Of a stretch of 64,000 bases of DNA, positions 25,098 to 34,533 are shown one piece after another. Position 1 is the stretch's first letter; the number at the start of each line of letters is the position of its first letter. A model generated the notes under the pieces. It made no database searches. It worked only from the letters and a program-made list of their open reading frames with translations, and had not been told where the DNA came from. The stretch comes from Candidatus Aquicultor sp. (lineage in GTDB: Bacteria; Actinomycetota; Aquicultoria; Aquicultorales; Aquicultoraceae): NCBI GenBank assembly GCA_036504445.1, contig DASXVE010000025.1, positions 186,001 to 250,000 of the forward strand, read 5' to 3'. Both the position numbers and the translations under genes were made by a program.

Positions 25098-26279
25098 TTA
25101 GCAACCGCCAGATCCACAATCGCCTCCGCAGCTGCAACCTGCGTCGGCCGACGTGGTTGTCGCAACCGCTTTTGGTATGTATACGCAATATGGCTCTTCG
25201 GCAAGGTAATCCCCTGTCGCCTCATAAGCCCGGGCTCGGCAACCGCCGCATATACGCTTATACTCGCATACGCCGCATTTACCGCCGAGGTTATCATAGT
25301 TGCGCAAGTCATTGAAGAGTTTGGAATCTTCCCAGACCTCACGGAAAGTCTTATCCTTAACATTTCCGGCCTCAACATCAAGGTAGCCGCACGTTTGTAC
25401 CCGGCCGACATGGCTGATAAAGCAGAACCCGATGCCGCCGAGGCAGCCTCTGGTCATAGTCTCGAGGCCGCGCGCCGCATGGGGGTGGCCCGCCATCATC
25501 GTCGATGCCTTCTCGCCGTCTTGCTTGGCGCGCTGGAGCATGATTCTAAAGTAATGCGGGGCATCGGTCGGCTTGAAGAAGATATCTTTTTCAATCTTTT
25601 GCATATCATAGACCCAGTTGAGCGCGCGCTCGTATTCTTCAGGTGGAAGTTCCTGTTCCTCGAGCTCTTTGCCCCTGCCGGTCGGCACGAGCAAGAACGG
25701 ATGGAACGCAACCGCGCCGATCTCTTTCGAAAACGTTAGAAGATCGTCGAGGAAATCAACGTTGAGCTTGGTAATCGTCGAGTTTATCTGTACCTCGATA
25801 CCGGCTTCCCGGGCGATCTTGATGCCGCGAACAGCATCGTCAAACGCGCCGGTTACACCGCGGAACTTATCATGAAGCTCGGCGGTCGGGAAATCGATCG
25901 AGACGCTCATCCGGGGAATACCGACTTCTTTCACTTTTGCTGCGATTTCGGGGGTCATGAGCGTTGCGTTGGTGCCCAGCACCATGCGCAGGCCGATCTC
26001 CGAGCCGTACTTGGCAATCTCATAAAAGTCGGGACGTGCAAGCGGCTCGCCACCGGTCAAAATAATAATCGGATTACTGAACGACTTAATATTATCGAGA
26101 AGCGCTTTGGCGTCATCGGTTGAGAGTTCGCCTTCATAGGAGCCGTGGAGCGCCGACGCACGACAGTGCACACAGGCCAGGTTACAGCTTCGCGTAATCT
26201 CCCAGGCTATCATTCTGGGTGGTGGAACCGCACCCGTTAAATCTTTTATTTCGGCCTTTGCCGTATCGTGACCGCTCAC
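25098..26279 (-). CDS. ahbD: Radical SAM/SPASM haem synthase, AhbD-like
   Basis: 393 residues from GTG 26279 with AAGGGGG upstream. The radical SAM cluster motif CNLACVHC follows MIAWEITRS near residue 30, then LTGGEPLARPDFYE. The C-terminal SPASM-type region has GCLGGIGFCFISHVGRVQTCGYLD and CGVCEYKRICGGCRARAY for extra Fe-S clusters. These blocks match AhbD, which oxidatively decarboxylates Fe-coproporphyrin III to haem b in the sirohaem-based route; NirJ-type relatives are the alternative. The tail ends in an unusual Cys/Gly run (CSCGGDCGSGGC) that could bind metal. Its position between hemB and hemL supports the haem assignment. The partners ahbA, ahbB and ahbC are not in the window. Confidence 0.82.
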   Translation of the reverse strand: MSGHDTAKAEIKDLTGAVPPPRMIAWEITRSCNLACVHCRASALHGSYEGELSTDDAKALLDNIKSFSNPIIILTGGEPLARPDFYEIAKYGSEIGLRMVLGTNATLMTPEIAAKVKEVGIPRMSVSIDFPTAELHDKFRGVTGAFDDAVRGIKIAREAGIEVQINSTITKLNVDFLDDLLTFSKEIGAVAFHPFLLVPTGRGKELEEQELPPEEYERALNWVYDMQKIEKDIFFKPTDAPHYFRIMLQRAKQDGEKASTMMAGHPHAARGLETMTRGCLGGIGFCFISHVGRVQTCGYLDVEAGNVKDKTFREVWEDSKLFNDLRNYDNLGGKCGVCEYKRICGGCRARAYEATGDYLAEEPYCVYIPKAVATTTSADAGCSCGGDCGSGGC

Positions 26280-26400
26280 AAAAACCCCCTTGGCTTGCCT
26301 ATCAAAAAAACCAGCTTGCGCCTATTATATACCAAAAATTACCAGCTTGCCCATCTTGCCGGCATTATTTCGTTTCTATTGCGAAACGCCCGCCATATTC

Positions 26401-27375
26401 TTACTCGCTTAGCCAGCGGGCGGCATCTTTTGCGTGATACGTGAGAATAATATCGGCGCCGGCGCGCTTAAAGCCGGTTAGGACCTCAAGCACAACGCTC
26501 TTCTCGTCGATCCAGTCTTTTTCCGCAGCGGCTTTTACCATCGAATACTCACCGCTGACGTTATACACGGCAGTCGGATAACCGAACTCCTGCTTTATAG
26601 CTGCAAGCAAGTCGAGGCAGCTTATGCCCGGCTTAACCATGACGATATCGGCGCCTTCCTCGATATCGAGAGCGGTTTCTCGCAGCGCTTCGAGTTTGTT
26701 CGCCGCGTCCATTTGGTAACTCTTGCGGTCTCCAAACTGCGGCGTCGATTCCGCTGCCTCCCTAAACGGGCCGTAAAATGCGGATGATTGCTTGGCTGAG
26801 TACGCCATAATCGGAATATCTTCAAAACGGTTTTCATCGAGAGTCGAGCGAATAGCCGCAACGCGCCCGTCCATCATATCGCTTGGTGCAACCATGTCGG
26901 CGCCGGCTTCGGCATGCGAAAGCGCTGATTTGGCGAGAAGCTCGAGCGTTATATCGTTGAGCACCTCACCGTCGCGAACGACACCGCAGTGGCCGTGGCT
27001 TGTAAACTCGCATAAGCACACGTCGGTTACGACGAGCAGGTCTTTTACTTCCTTCTTGATGGCGCGAATGGCGCGTTGAACGATGCCGTCCTCGTCGTAG
27101 GCTTCACTGGCAGCCTCGTCTTTATGGAACGGAATGCCGAAGAGTATAATCGCGGGGATGCCGAGATCTCGTACCTCTTTAGCCTCTTCGACAATGTTGT
27201 CGATCGACATCTGGTACACACCGGGCATCGATGAAATCTCCTTCTTGTAACCCTCGCCGGGCGCCACAAAAAGTGGATAGATGAAATCATCTACGCTTAA
27301 GGTTGTCTCGCGTACCATCCGCCTGAAGTTTTCATTCTTGCGCAACCTGCGCGGCCTGTACGTTGGGAAATACAT
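26401..27375 (-). CDS. hemB: Porphobilinogen synthase (delta-aminolevulinate dehydratase)
   Basis: 324 residues, the family's usual length. Condenses two 5-aminolevulinates to porphobilinogen. The Zn-type metal site is present as [14 protein letters not shown] (three Cys). The Schiff-base lysines lie in [15 protein letters not shown] and [11 protein letters not shown]. The N-terminus [18 protein letters not shown] and the NVSGEYSM block are typical. It lies between cobA-hemD and ahbD on the same strand with about 100-nt gaps. Confidence 0.97.
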   Translation of the reverse strand: MYFPTYRPRRLRKNENFRRMVRETTLSVDDFIYPLFVAPGEGYKKEISSMPGVYQMSIDNIVEEAKEVRDLGIPAIILFGIPFHKDEAASEAYDEDGIVQRAIRAIKKEVKDLLVVTDVCLCEFTSHGHCGVVRDGEVLNDITLELLAKSALSHAEAGADMVAPSDMMDGRVAAIRSTLDENRFEDIPIMAYSAKQSSAFYGPFREAAESTPQFGDRKSYQMDAANKLEALRETALDIEEGADIVMVKPGISCLDLLAAIKQEFGYPTAVYNVSGEYSMVKAAAEKDWIDEKSVVLEVLTGFKRAGADIILTYHAKDAARWLSE

Positions 27376-27473
27376 GCTATCAGATCCTTTACTTTAAAGT
27401 TAATCTATTCCTGCAGCGCAGGCACGATACGTGCCCACGCGTTTTTGCTATATCAGGCCGCCGATGCCCTTCT

Positions 27474-29006
27474 TCAAGCCTCTGCCGTGATGGCATAATA
27501 CCGAACAATTGCATCAACTAAGCCCGGAATAGTATATTCGCTCGCCATAATATCGACGGATAAACCCGATTTTCCAATCGTTTCGGCCGTAACCGGGCCG
27601 ATTGCCGCGACCGTAACGCCGTGCATTAGCTCGGATGTTTTTGGCCCCACCAGCTCTACAAAATTAGTCACTGTCGACGAGCTGGTAAAGGTTGCGATGT
27701 CGACGCTCTTCTCCGCAAGCATCTGCCGTATTCTCTCGCCGGCCGCTTCGTCGAGGACCGTCTGGTATACCTCGGCGACATCGACATGTGCCCCCATTTC
27801 GCGAAGCGTGCCGGGCAGTATATCACGTGCCACGAGCGCCCGTGGGATGAGAATGCGCGCGCCGGCTATACCGGTTTTCTCAAATTCGGCAAGCAGCCCC
27901 TCGGCGACAAACTCCGCCGGTGTTATATCGATATTGATGAGCAGTTTTTTAACTGCTTTTGCCGTCGCCGGGCCGATAACCGCAACACGTGCGCCGGAAA
28001 GAATCCTGATGTCTTTCTTTAGCGCGGCCATGCGCTTTATAAAGCATTTTACCCCATTTACGCTGGTAAAGATAACCCAATCGTAACCGTTACCCCCATC
28101 GAGTCGCTCGATAGCTCGATCTATGTTGGCGAAACTATCCGGGTCGACGATTTTAATCGTCGGCACTTCGATTGGCTGGCCGCCGAGTTCGTAAATCAGA
28201 TCGGACAACGTTTTCGCCTGGCTCTTCGCTCTGGTAATGAGCACCCTCTTGCCGAACAGCGGCTTTTTCTCGAACCAGCTTAGCTTCTCGCGCAAGCCTA
28301 CCACCTCACCGACGATAATTATCGACGGCGCCTTGATCTTGGCTTCTTCTACCGCGTCCGCAATCGTCGCGAGTGTGCCGATCACTGTTTTCTGTTGCGG
28401 TGTCGTGCCCCAGCGTATCACGGCGACCGGGGTATCGCTTGGGCGACCGTGCCTCATGAGCTGCTCGACTATTTTGCTTAAATTCCGCATACCCATATAG
28501 AAAATGACGGTGCCGATACCGGCTAAGCTCTGCCAATCGATATCGGTCGTCGGCTTGGCCGGGTCTTCATGACCGGTCACAAACGCTACCGTCGAAGTGA
28601 TGCCTCGCTGCGTTACGGGTATACCGGCGTATGCCGGAACTGCGTTTCCCGCCGACACGCCGGGTACAAATTCGAATTCGATACCGGCATCAACCAGGGC
28701 AACCGCTTCTTCGCCGCCCCGGCCGAAGATGAGCGGGTCGCCGCCTTTAAGACGCACAACGGTTTTCCCGTCGTTTGCCTTTTCGACCAGTAACCGGTTG
28801 ATATCATCTTGTTTAAGGATATGCTTGCCGTCATGTTTACCGACGTAAATGAACTCTGCATCGGCTTTTGCATGCTTGAAGAGCAGGTTTGTTGCCAGAC
28901 GATCGTAGATAATACAATCGGCCCAGGCAATGCATTCAAGCCCTTTAACGGTTATAAGTTTTGGGTCGCCGGGGCCCGCCCCGACGAGATAGACTTTACC
29001 TGGCAC
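27474..29006 (-). CDS. cobA-hemD: Fused uroporphyrinogen-III C-methyltransferase and uroporphyrinogen-III synthase
   Basis: 510 residues. Residues 1-about 245 are a SAM-dependent tetrapyrrole methylase: VYLVGAGPGDPKLITVKG, VRLKGGDPLIFGRGGEE, VPGVSAGNAVPAYAGIPVT, VTGHE, MGMRNL. This makes precorrin-2 from uroporphyrinogen III. Residues about 255-505 are HemD (GKRVLITRAKSQA, WVIFTSVNGVKCF, FTSSSTVTNFVEL), which cyclises hydroxymethylbilane. The fusion is common in Gram-positive bacteria and clostridia. It directs flux to sirohaem, as needed for the Ahb route. The start is GTG with a weak ribosome site, 146 nt downstream of hemC. Confidence 0.95.
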   Translation of the reverse strand: MPGKVYLVGAGPGDPKLITVKGLECIAWADCIIYDRLATNLLFKHAKADAEFIYVGKHDGKHILKQDDINRLLVEKANDGKTVVRLKGGDPLIFGRGGEEAVALVDAGIEFEFVPGVSAGNAVPAYAGIPVTQRGITSTVAFVTGHEDPAKPTTDIDWQSLAGIGTVIFYMGMRNLSKIVEQLMRHGRPSDTPVAVIRWGTTPQQKTVIGTLATIADAVEEAKIKAPSIIIVGEVVGLREKLSWFEKKPLFGKRVLITRAKSQAKTLSDLIYELGGQPIEVPTIKIVDPDSFANIDRAIERLDGGNGYDWVIFTSVNGVKCFIKRMAALKKDIRILSGARVAVIGPATAKAVKKLLINIDITPAEFVAEGLLAEFEKTGIAGARILIPRALVARDILPGTLREMGAHVDVAEVYQTVLDEAAGERIRQMLAEKSVDIATFTSSSTVTNFVELVGPKTSELMHGVTVAAIGPVTAETIGKSGLSVDIMASEYTIPGLVDAIVRYYAITAEA

Positions 29007-29152
29007 TCAATTCACCTATCAACAATTACATACCAACTATAGGTATGTGCCGCACATCGTGCGACACTATATTATTATTAACGTATTACATACACAATAC
29101 TGCATATTTCACACTGCTGCTTTAATACTTCATACATACTACTTCACTATTA

Positions 29153-30118
29153 CTACTGGCCGTTCGGATGCTCCGGAGCGGGCACACACGGTTCGCCGGC
29201 GCGCACCTCTGCCAAAATCTCATCTGCGCCCATCTCGCGCAATTTATCGGCCAACGCTATACCGAGCTCGTTTGCATCCGCCGGGTCACCGGCAATGCTG
29301 TCGCGGATCAGCTTGGAGCCGTCGAGGCCGGCCACCATACCGTCGAGGGCGAGCACGCCATCTTTAACTATGCCCAATGCACCGATCGGAATCTGGCAGC
29401 CACCTTCCAGCTCGCGCAGCAGCGCCCGCTCGCCGGTAACGCTAAAGCGTGTCTCCGCATCTTCCAGATACTGCATAAGCTCGGCGACATCTGGATCGTT
29501 TTCCCGTGTCTCGACCGCGATTGCACCTTGGCCTACGGCCGAGAGCATAATGTCGGATGATATGCGCTCGGTTATGTTTTCGTTCCAGCCCATGCGATCG
29601 AGGCCCGCCGCCGCGAGGATAATCGCGTCGAACTGGCCCTCTGCCATCTTATTTAAACGCGTATCTAAATTACCGCGCACATCTTTAACCTGTAGGTCGG
29701 GCCTTACGTTAAGAACCTGGGCGATACGGCGCAAGCTGCTCGTGCCGATCACCGAACCTGCGGGCAACTCTAGAAGACCTTTGCCGATCCTCGAGATTAG
29801 TACGTCACGTGGATCGACTCGTTTTAAAAAAGCGCCAAGCGTTAAGCCGGCGGGAATTTCGGTGGGAACGTCCTTGCTGCTGTGAACCGCAAAATCGGCC
29901 TCGCCTGTAAGAAGCGCGGTTTCGATCTCTTTTACAAAGAGGCCTTTGTCGCCGATCTTTGCCAGTGCCACATCAAGAATCTTATCCCCTTGCGTCTTGA
30001 TAATGTTGAGCTCGATTTCAACGCCCGCTTTTTCCTTAAGAATTGCGGCTACATGGTTTGACTGCCAGAGGGCGAGCTTGCTCCCCCGGGTACCCAAAAT
30101 AAACTTCTTTTTTGTCAT
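29153..30118 (-). CDS. hemC: Hydroxymethylbilane synthase (porphobilinogen deaminase)
   Basis: 321 residues. Polymerises four porphobilinogens. The N-terminus ILGTRGSKLALWQSNHV, HSSKDVPTEIP, TSSLRRIAQ, VRGNLDTRL and the cofactor-binding Cys in LEGGCQIPIGA are all present. The ATG directly follows the hemA stop (TAAATG), indicating translational coupling. Confidence 0.97.
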   Translation of the reverse strand: MTKKKFILGTRGSKLALWQSNHVAAILKEKAGVEIELNIIKTQGDKILDVALAKIGDKGLFVKEIETALLTGEADFAVHSSKDVPTEIPAGLTLGAFLKRVDPRDVLISRIGKGLLELPAGSVIGTSSLRRIAQVLNVRPDLQVKDVRGNLDTRLNKMAEGQFDAIILAAAGLDRMGWNENITERISSDIMLSAVGQGAIAVETRENDPDVAELMQYLEDAETRFSVTGERALLRELEGGCQIPIGALGIVKDGVLALDGMVAGLDGSKLIRDSIAGDPADANELGIALADKLREMGADEILAEVRAGEPCVPAPEHPNGQ

Positions 30119-31450
30119 TTAATCACCTATCGGTTTGGAATGAAGCTCGATCAGGCCCGGTGCGCTCGCTTCGCTTTCCGCTTCTTCATCCTGGATATCG
30201 AAGAGATACCGCAGCGACTCTACATGCAAGTAGCCGTCTTTCCGGTTTGCGCTCTCTTTTGCCTTCACGATCGGTTTGTGCAATATCTTATTTATTATAG
30301 CGCTCGTTAACGCATTGAGCGTATTGAGTTCAGCTTCAGTAATATTTGGCAGCTTGCGCAGGTATTTCTCGAGCTCTTTTTGCCTAATTTCCTCAGCCTC
30401 GCGCCTGAGCGTCGAGATGAGTGGGGCTACTTCAAGCGTTGCAAGCCATGCGCTAAAGTTACCGACTTCCGACTCTACGATATCCTCGGCAATTTCGGCC
30501 GCTTTTTTGCGCTCTTCCAAATTGGTCTGGACGACGTTGTCGAGGTCATCAATATCGTAGGCAAAAACATTGTATATCTTTGCGACCGCCGGATCGATAT
30601 CCCGCGGTACCGCAATATCGATAAAGAAGATCGGTTTATGCTTGCGCTTTTGCATCACCTTCGAGATGTGATCTTTGGTAACGATATGGTGCGGTGCGCC
30701 CGTCGAGCTGATAACGATATCGGCGTGAACCATGTGGTCGAAGAAATCGCTGAACTTGACTGCCGTTCCTTTATACTGCTCGGCAAGCGCCTCGGCGCGC
30801 TCGAAAGTTCGATTGGTCACGATGACGTGTTTAACGCCGTTGCTGACCAGATGCGTGGCGGTAAGCTCAATCATCTCACCGGCACCGATAAGCATAGCGG
30901 TGCGCCCGTCGAGCGTCTCGAATACTTTCTTGGCGAGTTCAACCGCCGCGTAGCTAATCGAAACCGCGCTTTCACCGATTTCCGTTTCGCTGCGCACTCG
31001 TTTACCGGCAAGAAGCGCGTGGCGGAACAGGCGGTTTAAAACCGCTGCCGTTCCCTGACACTCAAACGCCATATCGTAGGCCTTTTTTACCTGACCCTGG
31101 ATTTGCGCCTCGCCGAGAACCATTGAGTCGAGGCTCGATGAAACCCTGAAGAGGTGACGAATCGCGCTCGTGCCTTCATGGAAGTACAGGTACTTCTGCA
31201 AGGTATCGCGATCGAGCGTGTGATAATCGCTGATAAACTGAGTGATGTTGTCTTTACCCTTCTCTGGGTCGGTCGCAACCACATAGATTTCCATACGGTT
31301 ACATGTTGAGAGGATAACCGCTTCGCATACGCTCGGGTATCCTGTCAACACGTGAAGAGAATCCGATAAAATCTGTTCGGGAAAAGTAACCGTTTCCCTG
31401 ATCTCTACGGGAGCGGTCTTGTGACTTAGACCGGCAACTATTATATGCAT
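30119..31450 (-). CDS. hemA: Glutamyl-tRNA reductase
   Basis: 443 residues. First step of the C5 route: NADPH reduction of glutamyl-tRNA to glutamate-1-semialdehyde. The catalytic Cys is in VILSTCNRMEIYV at about residue 50, after GLSHKTAPVEIRE. SSLDSMVLGEAQIQGQVKKAY, the NADPH-binding LIGAGEMIELTATHL and the C-terminal dimerisation helix region follow. It overlaps the precorrin-2 dehydrogenase gene by 10 nt and abuts hemC. An upstream hemX/ccsA-like gene recalls the Bacillus hemAX arrangement. Confidence 0.97.
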   Translation of the reverse strand: MHIIVAGLSHKTAPVEIRETVTFPEQILSDSLHVLTGYPSVCEAVILSTCNRMEIYVVATDPEKGKDNITQFISDYHTLDRDTLQKYLYFHEGTSAIRHLFRVSSSLDSMVLGEAQIQGQVKKAYDMAFECQGTAAVLNRLFRHALLAGKRVRSETEIGESAVSISYAAVELAKKVFETLDGRTAMLIGAGEMIELTATHLVSNGVKHVIVTNRTFERAEALAEQYKGTAVKFSDFFDHMVHADIVISSTGAPHHIVTKDHISKVMQKRKHKPIFFIDIAVPRDIDPAVAKIYNVFAYDIDDLDNVVQTNLEERKKAAEIAEDIVESEVGNFSAWLATLEVAPLISTLRREAEEIRQKELEKYLRKLPNITEAELNTLNALTSAIINKILHKPIVKAKESANRKDGYLHVESLRYLFDIQDEEAESEASAPGLIELHSKPIGD

Positions 31451-32064
31451 GACCTTACTCTTTCCTCTGCCTCTCGGATCTTACCTTCTTTGATTAAGCC
31501 CAAACAGTCGGACTCGATCAATCTTTCTAAAGCGCGTCTTCGTTCATCCGATGTATCGTACCTTTCGGTCACTTCCGCACGGAATTCGCGAAGGACGTTG
31601 CAATACGTCGCATATTCTTCGCCAAATATTTGCTGCAGTTCTTTTCGAAGATTCTGTGCTAGGATTGGACAACTGCCGCTCGTCGAGATGCCGATAACGA
31701 GATCTCCACGGCGAACCGTTGATGGTACGATGAAGGTGCAAAGCTCTGGTGCGTCTACTAGGTTGACCGGTATGTTATTCTCAATCGCTTCCTGGTGAAC
31801 ACGTCTATTAAGCTCACCATCATTCGTTGCTACAATCGCCAGCGCGGCGCTTTTAAGATCGCCCGCCGTATAGCCGCGCTTCTGTATCGTCACGCGCCCT
31901 TGGCCCGCGAGCTCTTCAATACCCGCAGTGACCTCTGGGCTGATAACCACCACATCGGCGTCGCATTCTACCAGCGACTGTATCTTTCGCTCGGCAACGT
32001 CGCCGCCGCCGATAAGAACGCAGGTAGCCCCTGCGATATCCACAAACATCGGGTAATACGCCAT
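31441..32064 (-). CDS. Precorrin-2 dehydrogenase / sirohydrochlorin ferrochelatase (Met8/CysG-N type)
   Basis: 207 residues. YYPMFVDIAGATCVLIGGGDVAERKIQSL is the NAD-binding start typical of Met8 and CysG N-domains, followed by VVISPE, ALAIVATNDGELNRRV and VNLVDAPELCTFIVPS, with a helical C-terminal part. It oxidises precorrin-2 and, in bifunctional members, inserts iron to give sirohaem. Paired with cobA-hemD it closes a sirohaem branch inside the haem operon. It overlaps hemA by 10 nt. Confidence 0.92.
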   Translation of the reverse strand: MAYYPMFVDIAGATCVLIGGGDVAERKIQSLVECDADVVVISPEVTAGIEELAGQGRVTIQKRGYTAGDLKSAALAIVATNDGELNRRVHQEAIENNIPVNLVDAPELCTFIVPSTVRRGDLVIGISTSGSCPILAQNLRKELQQIFGEEYATYCNVLREFRAEVTERYDTSDERRRALERLIESDCLGLIKEGKIREAEERVRSCI

Positions 32065-32067
32065 TAC

Positions 32068-32952
32068 CTACCCTAAACCCCCGCCATAACTATGAACCGT
32101 CGGCAGTATCTGCTGCACAAAACTTGAGTTACCTATAAGATACGTCGCGATCGCAACTACAAATCCGAGAATTGCAAAGATATTGGCGCGCTTACCTTGC
32201 CAACCAAGCGTTGTCCTTACCAACAAATACGAACCATATACTACCCACGTGGCGGCCGCCATCAGTATCTTCGGGTCTTGGTACCACGCCGCCCATTGCG
32301 GGAGCATTTCGGCGCGAATGGCGCCGGTCGCAAGAACAAGAGTTAAAAACGTAAAGCTAAACGCGATCGTTTTGCTGCCGATATCATCCGCCACCTCCAG
32401 CGACGGGAGCTTGCGAAATATCTTGCCGGGCTTCTTTTTATGCATGTTGCGAAGCTGGCGCTCTTGCAGCCAGTAGATAAGCGCAAGTGCCAGAGCAACG
32501 GTCATCGACGCGTATGCGAGCACGGCGAAAGTGACATGAATGCCGACCCAAACGCTGCGCAACTGCTCGGTCAGCGGCCTCGTCAACTTATATGTATGCC
32601 ACGCCGCGTACTGGATGACAACCGCCATTGGCAACATAAACATGCCGAGCGCTTTTACTTTGCGGCTGCGTCCGGCATAGATCGCTTCGATTAATAAGAA
32701 GATTCCGATAATAAATGCTGAGATGATGATGCTTACGGTAAACGGACCTGCGGTGTTTGTGACTCCAAGCGCAAGCGCGCGCGTAAAAATAACTGCCAGA
32801 AGCAGTATAAACGCTAAGGTCGCACCGCCGAATCCGAGGAAATTATGTATCCAGCGATCCGCCTTTGCGGCATAATAGGCGCTGTACCCCAGGCTACTTA
32901 ATACTCCGCATACCAAGGCCAGCCAAAATAAAATAATAGTGAGCTGTTCCAA
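32068..32952 (-). CDS. Cytochrome c assembly / HemX-like membrane protein (CcsA family)
   Basis: 294 residues with about eight hydrophobic helices and the CcmC/CcsA family profile. The tryptophan-rich haem-handling segment is reduced to LPQWAAWYQDPKILMAAATWVVYGSYL instead of the canonical WGxxWxWDP. Conserved His candidates are in AAWHTYKL and VGIHVTF. Position directly before the precorrin-2 dehydrogenase and hemA resembles hemX, while the neighbours upstream are ccm genes. It could help haem delivery or control HemA level as HemX does; the sequence does not decide. Confidence 0.75.
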   Translation of the reverse strand: MEQLTIILFWLALVCGVLSSLGYSAYYAAKADRWIHNFLGFGGATLAFILLLAVIFTRALALGVTNTAGPFTVSIIISAFIIGIFLLIEAIYAGRSRKVKALGMFMLPMAVVIQYAAWHTYKLTRPLTEQLRSVWVGIHVTFAVLAYASMTVALALALIYWLQERQLRNMHKKKPGKIFRKLPSLEVADDIGSKTIAFSFTFLTLVLATGAIRAEMLPQWAAWYQDPKILMAAATWVVYGSYLLVRTTLGWQGKRANIFAILGFVVAIATYLIGNSSFVQQILPTVHSYGGGLG

Positions 32953-32996
32953 CTTATTCGCTCCTATGAAACGACAGAATAACTTCTAAGTTAAAC

Positions 32997-33146
32997 TTAC
33001 TTGTTCTTCTTCTCGATAAACTTACTTAATGCGCTGAGCTCTTTTTTCAGGCCCGAGAGTTTGTTGTTAACCACAACTACGTAGCCTAAAAGAACCACCC
33101 AGATTCCCATATACACCGCAACGACGTATGGTACATCTTCTTTCAT
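32997..33146 (-). CDS. ccmD: Small CcmD-like membrane protein
   Basis: 49 residues. ATG at 33146 lies 4 nt after the ccmC stop; the stop is TAA at 32997-32999. One membrane helix (VPYVVAVYMGIWVVLLGYVVVV) is followed by a charged cytoplasmic tail with KKELSALSKFIEKKNK. This is the CcmD layout: the small subunit that helps release CcmE from the CcmABCD transporter. The family is too short for strong sequence proof, but location and topology agree. Confidence 0.75.
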   Translation of the reverse strand: MKEDVPYVVAVYMGIWVVLLGYVVVVNNKLSGLKKELSALSKFIEKKNK

Positions 33147-33150
33147 CTAT

Positions 33151-33834
33151 TTAACCTCCAAGCTCGTTTTTCAAATAATCGACTTCTTCCGCGGTAAGCT
33201 GGGCTTGGTAACGCATAAGAAGAAGTGCGACAAAGAACGTGGTCATGCCAAACATCGATATAAGAAACGCCGCAAGCATCGGCCCTTCCATGTGGGCGCC
33301 GCCCGTATCGATAACGATGGGATGAATTGAAGGAATCAACCGGATCGATAGAAACGTCAACGGCACGGTAACCGCTGCAAGAATCGCATAGACTGCCCCA
33401 AAGCGAGCTTTTGTGCTATCCTCGCTAACCGCCGAGCGAAGGACAAAGTAGGCGGCATACACAAGCATGAGGATAAGATACGTGGTGAGCCTCGGCTCCC
33501 ACTGCCACCAAACACCCCAGGCTGCTTTATCCCACATAACGCCGGTAAACTCTACAAGCATTCCGAAAACAAAACCGAGTTCAACCGCTGCGAGGCTTAG
33601 AAAATCATACTTCCGCTCTTTCTTGATAAGAAAGAGCGCCCCGAAAACTGCGCCGAGCAGAAAAGCCAAAAGCGATGTTTCCGCAACCGGCGCATGGTAG
33701 TAGAAGATTTTTTGGTTAAAGAGCTCTTTGCCTGATTCACTCACCGCAATCGGAGCAACCAGGAAGGCGATCGCAAAACCGATCATCAGCAATGCGCCGC
33801 CGGCAAATATTAGAGAATACGTAGCTTTTTTCAT
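33151..33834 (-). CDS. ccmC: Haem handling protein CcmC
   Basis: 227 residues and six predicted helices. The WWD-type motif reads AAWGVWWQWEPRLTTYLILML, with Glu replacing the canonical Asp. The two flanking haem-ligand His candidates are in FYYHAPVAE and IPSIHPIVID. CcmC attaches haem to CcmE at the outer face. The gene follows ccmB by 3 nt and is followed by ccmD. Confidence 0.88.
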   Translation of the reverse strand: MKKATYSLIFAGGALLMIGFAIAFLVAPIAVSESGKELFNQKIFYYHAPVAETSLLAFLLGAVFGALFLIKKERKYDFLSLAAVELGFVFGMLVEFTGVMWDKAAWGVWWQWEPRLTTYLILMLVYAAYFVLRSAVSEDSTKARFGAVYAILAAVTVPLTFLSIRLIPSIHPIVIDTGGAHMEGPMLAAFLISMFGMTTFFVALLLMRYQAQLTAEEVDYLKNELGG

Positions 33835-33837
33835 GTA

Positions 33838-34533
33838 TCATTCCCCTATTACAAAGTCATAAAGAGCATATGCTACCAGCAAGAATATTATATCATAGAC
33901 TGCAAGCAATTTCATTGCACTCATAACTTGCGCGTACATTTGCGGACCGTCTTTCCCCACAAAACCCGCCATCGCGCCGTTTGTGGCTATGACAGCCGTC
34001 ATTAGAATCGGCGTCATAATCGGCAAGTATATGACAGGAAGCAGCATATCGCGCATTTTAGAGTTGACCGATATTGTGGAGAGCAGTGTTCCGACGGTAC
34101 AGATGCCGATATTGCCCAGTACGATTGCCCCAACAAACAGCGGAACCGACCCGTTAACCGATAGGTTGAGCATGCCTAGATAGAGCGGAACCGCAATAAT
34201 CTCGACAATGGTCAAGAATATTAAATTACCCAGCATTTTCCCGAAGAAAATGTTAGGCCGGTCAACCGGTGCAAGAAGCAGCCCTTCAAGGCAACCCTCG
34301 TCTTTTTCGTGGACAAACGACCGGTTTAAGCCAAGTGTAGATGCGAATAAAAACGCAATCCAGATTAAACCGCCGGCAAAGGGCGCAAAATCTTTCGTTT
34401 CTCCAAAGCCAAAGTGAAACGCGACCATTATGATCAGCACGAAGAGCACCATGGTAACGACCATCTCTTTCGTGCGCAGCTCAGCGATAACATCTTTCTT
34501 GATAATCGCTCCGATTTGCCTCGTTGCCGACAT
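33838..34533 (-). CDS. ccmB: Haem exporter membrane subunit CcmB
   Basis: 231 residues, six helices. IIKKDVIAELRTKEM at the N-terminus, FVHEKDEGCLEGLLLAPVDRPNIFFGKMLGNL and LGNIGICTVGTLLSTISV are CcmB hallmarks. Forms the ABC transporter with CcmA, needed to release haem-loaded CcmE. Its ATG overlaps the ccmA stop by a base (position 34533). Confidence 0.92.
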   Translation of the reverse strand: MSATRQIGAIIKKDVIAELRTKEMVVTMVLFVLIIMVAFHFGFGETKDFAPFAGGLIWIAFLFASTLGLNRSFVHEKDEGCLEGLLLAPVDRPNIFFGKMLGNLIFLTIVEIIAVPLYLGMLNLSVNGSVPLFVGAIVLGNIGICTVGTLLSTISVNSKMRDMLLPVIYLPIMTPILMTAVIATNGAMAGFVGKDGPQMYAQVMSAMKLLAVYDIIFLLVAYALYDFVIGE

